A DNA stretch of 64,000 nucleotides from Silene conica (taxonomy: Eukaryota > Streptophyta > Magnoliopsida > Caryophyllales > Caryophyllaceae), in the NCBI GenBank assembly GCA_029255685.2, contig CM055312.2:13044649-13108648 (forward strand), read 5' to 3'. Positions 47,684 to 58,205 of the stretch are shown piece after piece (within the stretch, counting starts at the first letter, position 1; each line of letters opens with the position of its first letter). The notes under the pieces were generated by a model, which did not search any database, had not been told where the DNA came from, and saw only the letters and a program-made list of their open reading frames with translations. The position numbers and the translations under genes are program-made.

Positions 47684-49512
47684 ATAACCCTCAAACCAAT
47701 GACTTGGAACCCAGAGTTACAGCTAATGAAGCTGTAACTTTGAATCAAAACCAAAGGGAAGAGGCCAGAGTTATACCTGACCCTACTATAAACCCAGGTT
47801 TGGATTCAGGGGGAACAAGTCAAGATCCCGAGTCAAGTTCAGGCAATACTATTAATCAATCAAGAAACTGGAGATACAAAGGCTTTCATCCTTTGGACAA
47901 TGTCATAGGAAGCCTGACAGATGGAGTTCAAACTCGAAGCAGCTTAAATAACTTTTGCTCATTTTACTCCTTTCTCTCCACCATTGAACCTTCAAATATC
48001 AAGGAAGCTCTCGCAGAACCAGACTGGATAGTTGCCATGCAAGAAGAACTCCAGCAATTTGAAAGAAACAAAGTTTGGCATCTTGTTCCTCGACCTAAGG
48101 ACAAAACTGTCATTGGAACTACATGGGTATTCAGAAACAAACTGGATGACACTGGAGTCATTGTGCGAAATAAGGCCAGACTAGTGGTTCAAGGATACAA
48201 CCAACAGGAAGGGATCGATTATGACGAAACCTTTGCACCTGTTGCTCGTCTTGAGGCAATAAGACTACTCATTGCATTTGCAGCACACAAGGGAATGAAG
48301 CTTTTTCAGATGGACGTTAAGACTGCATTTCTTAATGGCTATCTCCAAGAGGAAGTATTTGTTGAACAACCTCCTGGGTTTCCTGACAGCAAACTTAAAG
48401 ATCATGTATTCAAATTGGACAAAGCTCTCTATGGCCTGAAACAAGCACCTAGGACATGGTACGACAGATTATCAAAGTTCCTATTGGAGAGTGGATTCAA
48501 GAGAGGGTCTGTGGATAAAACACTATTTCTTAAAAGCGAAAACTCAGATCTACTAGTCGTTCAGATCTATGTTGACGATATTATTTTTGGCTCAACTAAT
48601 AAGAAGTTGTGCAAGTACTTCTCTGAGTTGATAACTTCTGAGTTCGAGATGAGTATGATGGGAGAACTAAAGTTCTTCCTTGGACTTCAAATACAACAAA
48701 CTGAAGAAGGAATCAAAGTTCATCAACAAAAATACGTCAAGGAGTTGCTAAAGAAATTCGGAATGGAAACCTCTCACGCAATGCCTACTCCAACGGTCAC
48801 AGATAAGAAGTTAACCAAAGACGAAGATGGTAAGTCTGTAGACGAAACAACTTACCGAGGTATGATTGGCTCACTTCTTTATCTTACAGCAAGTCGTCCA
48901 GATATAATGTTTAGTGTCTGTGTTTGTGCGAGATTCCAATCTGCAACAAAAGAATCACACATGATTGCAGTTAAAAGAATATTAAGATACCTAATTGGAA
49001 CCTCAAAATTATATCTATGGTATCCTATGGACTGCAACTTTAATCTAGTAGGGTATTCAGATGCGAATTATGCAGGATGCTCCTTAGACAGAAAAAGTAC
49101 CTCCGGACTTGCTACCTTTGTAGGTCCTTGTATTATATCTTGGGGATCCAAGAAACAAAATTCTGTCGCCCGCTCAACTGCTGAAGCAGAATATATTGCA
49201 GCCGCACTGGTATGTTCTCAACTTTTATGGTTAAAGCAACAACTACATGATTATGGTGTTGATGTTAGATGTGTGCCTATACTATGTGATAATACGAGTG
49301 CTATTATTATATCTAAAAACCCAGCCCAGCACTCGAGAACTAAACATATTGAAATTAGACACCACTTTCTAAGAGACCATGTTGAAAAGAAAAATATAAA
49401 ATTGGAATTTTGTAGTATGGAAAAACAATGGGCAGATATCTTCACTAAACCATTGGCTAGAGAACGCTTTGAGACTTTGCGATTGGAAATTGGTTTAATC
49501 GGTGGCACCTAA
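47587..49512 (+). pseudogene. Element D reverse transcriptase and RNase H
   Basis: Copia pol, second part, uninterrupted over 640 codons. Reverse transcriptase: [70 protein letters not shown] and active site [11 protein letters not shown]. RNase [68 protein letters not shown] and ADIFTKPL. The catalytic residues are present. The linker before it carries a third AATGA-looped hairpin (47715-47739, TANEAVT). The ORF begins in a different frame from integrase, so it is not expressed as a fusion in this copy without a shift. Confidence 0.94.
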
Positions 49513-51300
49513 TCAAATCTTAAAAGCAAAAATAACCCAATGATTGACTACGGTTTAGATGAGATTATATGACTGTGTCCGTATACTCCGCTGCATGTGT
49601 ATGTATGTATTCGATGATAAATTATGTGAACATAATTATGTTATGCAATTCATGTATGTATGTGTGCACAACCGAATCTCACAATAATATTACGTCATAT
49701 ATTATGATCAAACCTACAATATATACACCTATATAATAGTAATAATACATATTATTCAAAAAAAAAAAAGGGAAAAACATATCTTACCTTATTATACACC
49801 TAAACCGTGTCCCAAGCTACCCCACACTCCCTGCCACGTGTCACCTCACCATCACTCTATTGATTCTACATATTTACTACCCCTAACTCCCTCTTACCGT
49901 CTTCACCAAAAACCCAAATCCCCAAATAATTACCTCCCATTAAACCTCCATTACCAAAACCAAAGAAACCTCCAAAAATCCGATCATGCCTCTGGCAAAA
50001 GCAATACAATCAAGCCGCAAGAAGCAAAACCCACCATCACCTCCACCGTCCCCAACACCCATCTTCGTGTTCATTCCGACGACCGACTCCGGGAAACGTC
50101 GCAAACTTAATCAAGACTCACCTGTAGTCCCTAAGTATTCGCTAGAGTTAAATTGGTTGGTCGGAACAAACTCTATTGTTGTGAAGCTGTGGTGTTGTAC
50201 AATTGATTGGAAGGGACGAAGGTAAATTCAGCTTCGTTGAATTGTTTCAAGATTCGTCATATTTCTAATGTGTTGGTTAAAGAAAAGGTGTGCTCGACAA
50301 TTGTAAGTGTCGGAGCAATCGCTTAAAAAAAAAAAAAAAAGGAAGTCGTTAATGATGCGAGTTATGGAGTCATACCGAGAAACCGTATGTGTAACAAAAT
50401 CCTCAAGCTCATGGGTATTTACTTTGATGGCATTGATCTAACTTTTGGCAAAAATATTGGTGGTGAACAAAAAAACCGAATGTTTCTCCATCGTTTGAGG
50501 GATCGGATGCTAAGATGAATAGGATTCTTGGTTTATATAAAGTTAAAAGGAGAAGGAAAGTATGGGTGGTAGCGGTAGTAGTGGCAATCCAAGTTGTGAA
50601 GCCGAGCTAAGGGCGTGGATGAATAATAAAAAATTGATAAGAGAGTTGAGAAGGTTGTTGTTCGTGCTCAGATTACTGTGTTGATACTCTGTTCTTCAAT
50701 TTGTCTCGTTTTCGGTTGTTGTGTTTGAATCCGGAATGGACTTCCTCAAACTCTTACTCTTATCCTAGCCCAACTCTGAAACTATCTTTGGCCCAACAAA
50801 ATTCGAGGCCCACTAGCCCTTATGTTGCCAATCTTAACCTTTCCTAATTGTTTCCAAAAGGCCCATCTAAAAATTATCCAAGCCGGCCCAATTTTCTCAT
50901 ATTTGACATATATTCGGCCCAGTGGCATAGTATTTTGGTTTGGTTGTGTATATTTCTCACACTCGTACTTGTTTTGTATTATATTTTGTGTTTGTGTGAT
51001 ACGTCTTTGTTGCATGCTTATTCATGTTTCGTTGTATATTATTCTAGTCGTTTTATGTCTTTGTTCTCATCTTTTCGATGATGTCAAGAGGGGGAAAAAT
51101 GCGACTTAGATTAAAATTTGCCTAAGCTTGCTCCTTGTCGTAATTCAGTGTCTCATAGGGTTCTTAAAGGATATGGGATAGATAAGAGATATAAACCCTA
51201 AGTGAATCTTTGCTATGAATGACCATTATTATATTGAGGGGGAACATACACTTAGACACAAAATCTAAGAGAGACTTGCCATCATCAAAAAGGGGGAATT
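49513..51300 (+). other. Element D post-pol region and polypurine tract
   Basis: 1.8 kb between RNase H and the 3' LTR, where SIRE-type elements carry an envelope-like or other extra ORF. Here only short ORFs remain (for example 49987-50225, starting MPLAKAIQSSRKKQN with a proline-rich part). I do not recognise them. The tract AAAAAGGGGGAATT (about 51287-51300) touches the LTR. Confidence 0.6.
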
Positions 51301-52764
51301 TGTTGAACCATATATTCAAATATATGTTAAGTATATGTTTTGATAATGACAAGTCTAGCTATATATATTATATACTCGTGCGTATAATCGTGTGCTAAGT
51401 GTACAGAAGATTAGTTTAAGAGATCTCATCAATCAAGTATAAAAGATTCAAGCACTTTAGTCAAAGGATTGACTAATCGAAGATTAGATGAAGATCACAA
51501 GTGCATATAATGAACTAAAGTTATACTTATCAACTATAGCTTTAGTATGAGATTGATTCAAGTTATAGCTCGTAGCTATAACTCCAGAAAGAAGAAATGG
51601 TCGAAAGATTTGTGATGGTTGAAACGATTTTGGTTTCCAAAGTCGTCGTGATTATTTAATGGCTAATTAGTATTCTATTTTTGGAATATAGAATTATTAA
51701 TCTTAATATAATAATATAAAATATCTTTTAGTCAAATAAGAATAAATAATTTTCTTATGAGATAATTATTTATTACTAATAAACAAAGGATTTTTATATA
51801 ACCATAATTGTCAAAATAATATAATCTAAATATTGTTTGAAACGATTTTGGAAAACGTGTACTATGACACATTCTATAAAACGTGTGGGATTGGATTAAA
51901 TAAATAAATATGTATTTATTTAGATATCCTAAAAACAAACTAGATTATATTATGGAATATAATTCATTATATTTTGACAAGGTTTAGGAAGTTGCTTTTA
52001 ATAAGGTTACTATTTATTTATTATATAAGATCTTTCCTAAATATGAATTAGGAAATTGATTCCTTATATAATACCTAAAGTATCTTATTAAATCTTTCTT
52101 AAATCAATTAAGATTAGATTTATGTTAGTATTACATAAAGACTAGAATTCTAGTTTTAGTAATATTCCTATATCATCTAGGGTTTAATAACCTAGACATA
52201 ATTCTATATAAATAGAACACTTGTGAAACATTGAAGATCACGAAATCATACACACTTGCACAAGAATCGAGAAAACCATCGACGCTATTATTTCTTCAAG
52301 ATCCGAGCTTTAATTGTCATATTTATATCAAGATTCAAGTGCTCGAGCATTGATCATATTCATTCAAGATTGTGAACTAGAAGAAACTCATTGAAGACAT
52401 ATCTTATTAGCGTAAGATAGATCGAGTATTTAACGGTACTCATTGTAGTCAAGTATTTAACGGTACTTGACATAGCTAGGTATTTAACGGTATCTAGATT
52501 GAGTTACAACTAACATCAAAGTTGTACGAGTAGGGTTGATAAAATTGTAATCCGGAGTCGGTACTAATTTTATTAATCGAGAGTAGTGGACGTAGGTTTC
52601 AACTTGTGAAACTGAACCACTTCAAAAATATCGTGTCTCTACTTTATTATTGCTCTACTCAACGATCGTCATACAACTACACACACATCGAAGAAGATTT
52701 GAAAAAGAAGGCATACTCAATTCAACCCCCACTTCTTGAGTATATTATATCAATAGACTCTTCA
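51301..52764 (+). repeat. Element D 3' LTR
   Basis: 1464 bp, 19 longer than the 5' LTR. The extra 19 bp at about 51834-51852 repeats TTGAAACGATTTTGG from about 200 bp upstream in the same LTR. Confidence 0.95.
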
Positions 52765-52966
52765 GACCTAATTATAGCGACCACATGTTAGTTTTAGATC
52801 TAAAGATTATATGAATACCGACCGGACATATGATCTTAAATAATAATTTTGCTCAATTAAATTAGTTAAATCCCATTCCCCTGGATAATTGCCTATGTGA
52901 ACTTGATCCCTAGATCTTTCTTAATACATGTTTACATCTTTATTTAATCATCTTGCAATTAGTTAA

Positions 52967-54565
52967 TGATGCTGGTCTATTTTATGATGTTTTACATCTA
53001 TTTTTACACGCATTTTTTCGCTCATTTACTATGTTTTAGCATTTTTTTCCCAACAATTGTCTACTTTCGTATTTTTATGCTCTTTTGCAGATTTATGAGG
53101 AAAAGGGACGATTTTATACCAAATTTATGCCCTCGGGATTTTTTATGACTAAGGACAAGAAGGAACGAAGCCTAGCGCACATTTCAAGGCCTGAAGATAG
53201 CTTTAACAAGCAAAGAATCGATCCACGACATTGCAGCCTGTTTCAAATGGCTATATCTCGAGTTCTAGAGCTGATAATGGAGTGATTCCAGTTGGAGGTG
53301 AAAGCTTATCCTCTTAGATTTCCAACGCCGCAAGAATCGCTTGATTACGATGAGTAACGAAGAAATGACAGCTGTTTTAAGATCGACGCGCGCTGCAGTC
53401 CCGATAGGAGGTCGACCGACCTACTAATTGGGTCGACCGACCTCAGCACAGACCCAGAAGTTTCCGCGAAGCCCATTAAAGTGTTTAGGTCATTAGGAAA
53501 CTCTTTATTTCCGCCTATTTAAGCTAAATTACGTGATTAGGGTTTGTCATTCAGTTTTACCTATCAAATCTCACATCTAGTTTTAGTTTTAATCTTTCCA
53601 TAATCACCAAACACTTTTCTTTAGTTTTATATATTGTTCATCATCAATCTTTCAACATTAATCAATAAAGCTTGTTCTTTTCCGACTTAATCCTTATTTC
53701 CGGTAATTCCTCTCTTAATTTATGTTTTATTATTGTTAGTTTATAATTATTGCATACGGTTAAGTTAGAATCCCAAGCCTTTATTATTATTGCATGTTTA
53801 GATTGATGTTCTTTATAATTTCCATGTTTATTCCTATTTTTATTATTGTTTCAATAGTTATGAGTAGCTAATTTCATATGTTAGGATGTAGGGAGTAAAT
53901 ATGCAAAGGTAGTATAAATTCCGAATCGACATGTTGCAGGGTGGAGGTCGGCCGACCGGGCTAGCTGGTCGGTCGACCGACACGCGTATGTATTCTGTTT
54001 CGCTTTAATTTGTAGACTATAATAACCTACAATGAGACCAAAAGGAGACTTGTAGGATGTTAGTAATGACCTACCCAAGATTGAGAGATATGGGAAGGGC
54101 ATTGGTTTACTTCTTAAGACGGCTAGGTTACTTAAGACTGAAAGGTTTGTGACCTAGAATTTAGGAATCACCCTTATTGTTGACACCCAATAATTGTGAG
54201 ACCTAGGAACTTATAGCATAGGCCGAAAGGAGCTATTAGGTAGCATAGACCTAAAGGATATGTTACACCCCTTACGCGACTGCAATATATGTTGACTTAG
54301 GATTTATATTATCTTAGCTGTTTATTACCCAAACATCCTAGCATCTCTTTTATTATAGTTTTATTCTCATCTTTATTTACTTGTTTTACCTTCATCTTAG
54401 ATTTAGTAACAACCAATCAAAACACCCCTCTCTATTGTTACTTAATAGATTAAAAATTAGCAAACATAATTAACCTTGTCTCTCTGTGGTTCGACCCTTA
54501 CTATCACTATCTATAGTTTTATGGTTTATAAATCTTATCTTTGACACCCACTACGACGGGTATCA
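52967..54565 (+). repeat. Element C 5' LTR
   Basis: 1599 bp ending GACGGGTATCA. About 20 differences from the 3' LTR by eye (about 1.3%). Palindrome pairs at 53410/53431 and 53946/53967. Confidence 0.94.
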
Positions 54566-54567
54566 AA

Positions 54568-54588
54568 TTTTGGCGCCGTTGCCGGGGA
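54568..54588 (+). promoter_or_regulatory. Element C primer-binding site
   Basis: TTTTGGCGCCGTTGCCGGGGA, two bases after the LTR; same type as in A and B. Confidence 0.9.
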
Positions 54589-54630
54589 GACGGTATAATT
54601 TTGTTTGTTAGTTTTTAGTTTATTTTCCTT

Positions 54631-54658
54631 GTCTTAAGGAACTTCGGTTCCTTAAGAC
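54631..54658 (+). other. Leader hairpin of element C
   Basis: GTCTTAAGGAAC-TTCG-GTTCCTTAAGAC: perfect 12-bp stem closed by a TTCG (UUCG in RNA) tetraloop. Relative to A, one C-G pair is replaced by T-A on both sides of the stem. Confidence 0.92.
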
Positions 54659-54715
54659 CGTTACTTACCTTTTCTTCTAGTTTTGTTTTAGAAGACAGGT
54701 TTTTGAGAGGAAGAC

Positions 54716-56136
54716 TTGAGCACTCTCAGTGCTATTGCGATCATGTCTACTATTTCTGATAATCTTCATCCAGCAGCACACCACCTTCCACAGGGATTTA
54801 CTCTCCCCATTGAAATTCATCTCTCCTATATCGACTTGGTGGAGCAAAAACAGTTTGCAGGTCTACCGGATGAAGATCCTTTGAAGCATTTGGAGCTATT
54901 TACAGATTATTTTTTTTCCATACCGGCGGGAGAGACACAAGATGAGGTTAAGGAGAAGTTTTTTCGTTTCTCCTTGAAAGATTCTGCGCGTGAATGGATT
55001 CGTTACCTTGATATGGAAGCGGCTAGAGTTACAGATTGGACATCTCTGGCATTGGCTTTCTGCAAACAGTACTTTTCGCCAGCGAAAACCAATGCTTTGA
55101 GAATTCAAATCTCAAATTTCCAGCAAGGACCCGATGAGAAATTTCCTGAAGCGTGGGCCCGTTTTAAGAAGTTGGTTCGATCCGTTCCTCACCACGGCTT
55201 TGAGGAGTGGTACCTTTGCCACCGATTCTATAACTCTTTGTATGATGACCACAGAGCCATCCTTGATTCGGCTATAAATGGTGGATTTTATAATGTAGCT
55301 TATGACAAGGGTTGGGATACTATTGAGAAGTCGGTGGTTCATAGAGCTGAAAACAGGAATTCACGTGGGAATTCACTAAAAACAAGTATTGAAATGAGTC
55401 ATGTTGCCGCACTTGAAACATCCAATAACGCCCGTTCCGAAGAACTTGAGAAAGCTTATGAGGGACCAACCCCAAAGGATGATTCTGCCGTAGTTCAGAA
55501 CGAAGAAACTGATCCCGTGCACAGGCCAGAAGGTCGACCGACCACAACATCAGGTCGACCGACCTCAACACCTGACGTGAGATCAGTTCTGCAGAACAGA
55601 AAATTTTCGATGATACAGAGCCTGGTCGATCGACCGCTATACCAGGTCGACCGACCATGATACCTGAACAGACTATGGAGTCGCCTCTGGAGCTACCTCA
55701 CTCGTCTCTCATCAATGACTCGACGGAGATTCTGAAGTTTAAAGAGCCAAAGATTGTTGATTCTGCGACGAGCATTGCAGTCCCATATCCGGATCATGTG
55801 GAGAAAGTAGAGTTGGAACGTCAGCTCGGAAAAATCTTGGAGATCGTTAAAGGCCTTGAGCTTAAGAGAAAATTGGAGGACCATCCTATTATTTATGTTG
55901 TTGCAGGTCATGGTAAAGAGGGCATAGGAGATCCTGGTGATACTAGTGAGACAAAATTGGAGCAAGTTGCTGAAGAAGATAGGGCGGGCAAAGTAAAGAA
56001 GCGTGTCATAGCTTATGCGACACCAGATACCCTTCCTCCATCTAGGCCTGTTGTCTGGAAGCCCAAAGTAGCGGTCCATACTACTGAAAGAACCTCTTTT
56101 AGCCAAGTGCCCTACTTTGGGGTATCTTGCTGCTGA
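54716..56136 (+). pseudogene. Element C gag
   Basis: Two overlapping frames, 54716-55660 and 55657-56136. The first ATG in frame is 54743. Motifs: YIDLVEQKQFAGLPDEDPLK, FRFSLKDSAREWIRYLDM, LALAFCKQYFSPAKTNALR and FKKLVRSVPHHGFEEWYLCH, FYNSLYDDHRAILDSAING. No zinc knuckle is seen. Near its end the frame runs through two palindrome pairs, read as GRPTTTSGRPTST and LVDRPLYQVDRP, seven-residue repeats. The second frame has a charged helix (VEKVELERQLGKILEIVKGL) and ends FGVSCC. It carries nothing like a protease. The main frame is unbroken over 300 codons, so it may have been made recently. Confidence 0.82.
55532..55656 (+). repeat. Palindrome pairs in gag of C, 21-bp step
   Basis: GGTCGACCGACC at 55532 and 55553; GGTCGATCGACC at 55624 and GGTCGACCGACC at 55645. 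Both pairs have start-to-start distance 21. Confidence 0.95.
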
Positions 56137-58205
56137 GTCGTAGTGCTAGTCGAGCGTTTTATTTCAATTTTTTTTGTTGAACTATACTTTTTTTTTTTTT
56201 TTTTTTTTTTTGTTCTTGTTTTTAGACTTAGACTCTCTTTGCTTTTGTTGCTTTGTTTTGAGACACTTTAGACTTGGTTCTGGGATCTTGCGCATTTGTT
56301 GGGCGCATATATGATGATTTTTCAGGTTTAAAGAAGAATGATTTGGTTAAAACAAGTTATTTCCGAAGAAAATAAGGGTGCTGTGCAGCAGAGGGGTCGA
56401 CCGACTAGAGATATGGGTCGGCCGACCTAGTCTCTGCATTCCTGGAGTTCCTGCATTCTACAGGAAGGTCGGTCGACCTAATACATTGGTCGATCGACCT
56501 ACTCATCTGTCACAGTCTGTTCGTTTTTTCCTTGAAATCGTGCAACCATCTTGGGTACTTGAGTGGCACTGCTAGTCACAAAAACCTCCCAGCTTACGCT
56601 GGTTTGGGGAGGTTTTTCTCATGCGCTTCATAATCCAGTGAGTTCTTTCCAGTTTTTCCTTGGTTTTTATTTTCCTTGCATCTTCTCTTTAATTTTCCGA
56701 AACCTTTACTTAAGCCAATGCACAATGGGGACATTGTGCGGGTTGGTTTGGGGAATGGTTTCATGTCACATGCATTGCATTTCGTTACACGTTTATTGCA
56801 TTTCCGTATTGCATTATTTTTCTTTATTTCTCTTGCATATACAAAAGAAAAATACAAAAAAATTAGAAAAAAATTCAAAAATTCAAAAAAATGCACGTTT
56901 ATTTTAGCATATAGGTCGAGTCGGAACGAGAGTATTTCAAGGATGACTTAGCTATCTTACATGTTTATACCTTTACCTTGCCTTGTCAACTTCTTTTAGT
57001 ATGAGAGTCTTTTGCATATCTACGAGTTTTTGTCAAACTATTTGTATATCTTGAGACTTGACTTATACCTTGGCAACCTACTATACATTCTGAGTTTTAG
57101 AGCCTTATTCTTGGTTTCATTTTTTAAGTTGTCTAGGATGTGAGTAGTACTCCCCTTGGAACATGTTACATCAATATGCATAAACATGAGCTTGAATTGC
57201 TATATACTTGTTTTACTATCTCGTTTTGTGAGTCTTGGTACGTGCATTTGGGATCCCTTTTCTCATATTTACCCATAAGCTTCACATAGCCAAAATTGCC
57301 TTTTTATTCCCCCAAAACTACATCGCATACTTAGCCTACCCTTCCAAGCTAGTATTTGTGGTCTTTGGTTTGACTTTTAAGGCATCTTGGTTTATATGCT
57401 ATCTTGAGCAAAAAGAGAGAAGAAAGAAAGCAAGAAAAAGAAAAAAAAAACAGAAAAATCCAGAAAGAAAGAAAAGAAAAACGAAAACGAAAAAATCAAA
57501 ATATACAGCAGAAAGTCAGTCGACCGACCACCTTCATAGGTCGGCCGACCACCTGACAGCATCAGAATGAAAAAAAATTCGTTCCAAATTCCCTTTCTTT
57601 TATGTGTTATCACTCCCGTACCTCATTCAAAATATTTGGGAGTCCTTTCTTATTTATCATGTGAGAGTTGTGCTACAAAAGAGCACTTTCTTAATATCAA
57701 AAAGTCGTGAAATATGTTGTTGGGAACCGGTTTTACTAGCTTGGCTACTAACCCCACAAATCCAAAAACATCTTAACCACTTTTACCTTTTACCTCACAT
57801 ATCTTTCATTACCTCAATTGCATGTATCTGGGTCATTTAAATGAGATTGTTATACGAAGTTGTAGAATTCTTGTTCATGTTAGATTGCAGGCATGTTTTC
57901 ATAGGTCGCAGTTAGGTGAGTGTCATTACAATATACTTCTTTCTATCTTTTACATATACTCACCCTTTGCTTCATGAGTGTCTCGAGCGTACCGCGAGAG
58001 TCCATGGTATAAAGTCTCTATAGTCTTTATGTTTGCAAGTTTGACGACCCTATAACTCGTTTGCATGATTTAAATACCTTCTCATTTTGTACTTGCATTG
58101 GTTTAGGCTTACATGTAAATTTCGCTCTGAGATTGAAATCGTTCCATTAGTTAAGATCGAGTCTATTTCTTGCTTGAGGGCAAGCAAGGTTTGGTTTGGG
58201 GAATT
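56137..58205 (+). other. Element C 3' non-coding part
   Basis: No coding. Palindrome pairs at 56395/56416, 56467/56488 and 57518/57539. A T run is at about 56188-56211 and an A/G-rich run at 57410-57510. A purine tract with AATGGGGACATTGTG is at about 56721-56760. The stem-loop CTTGCTTG-AGGG-CAAGCAAG is at 58169-58188, followed by GGTTTGGGGAATT before the LTR at 58206. Confidence 0.8.

Larger units (their letters stand above)
42350..52764 (+). mobile_element. Ty1-copia retroelement D (SIRE/Maximus-like), nearly complete
   Basis: 10,415 bp, target duplication GACCT (42345-42349 and 52765-52769), inserted in the 3' LTR of A. LTRs 42350-43794 and 51301-52764, PBS 43796, gag, protease, integrase, reverse transcriptase and RNase H in copia order. 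Its size, 1.4-kb LTRs, long coiled-coil gag and 1.8-kb space after pol fit the SIRE/Maximus lineage. I counted roughly 18 single-base differences between LTRs by eye (about 1.2%), so insertion was fairly recent. At least three frame breaks inactivate it. Confidence 0.93.

Noticed and set aside
49838..50225. Envelope-like gene of copia element D
   Set aside because: Position is right for SIRE-type elements, but the short ORFs show no transmembrane segment or recognisable domain.
57410..57510. A/G-rich run in element C as polypurine tract
   Set aside because: It is A-rich low complexity 700 bp from the LTR; the tract touching the LTR at about 58187-58205 fits better.
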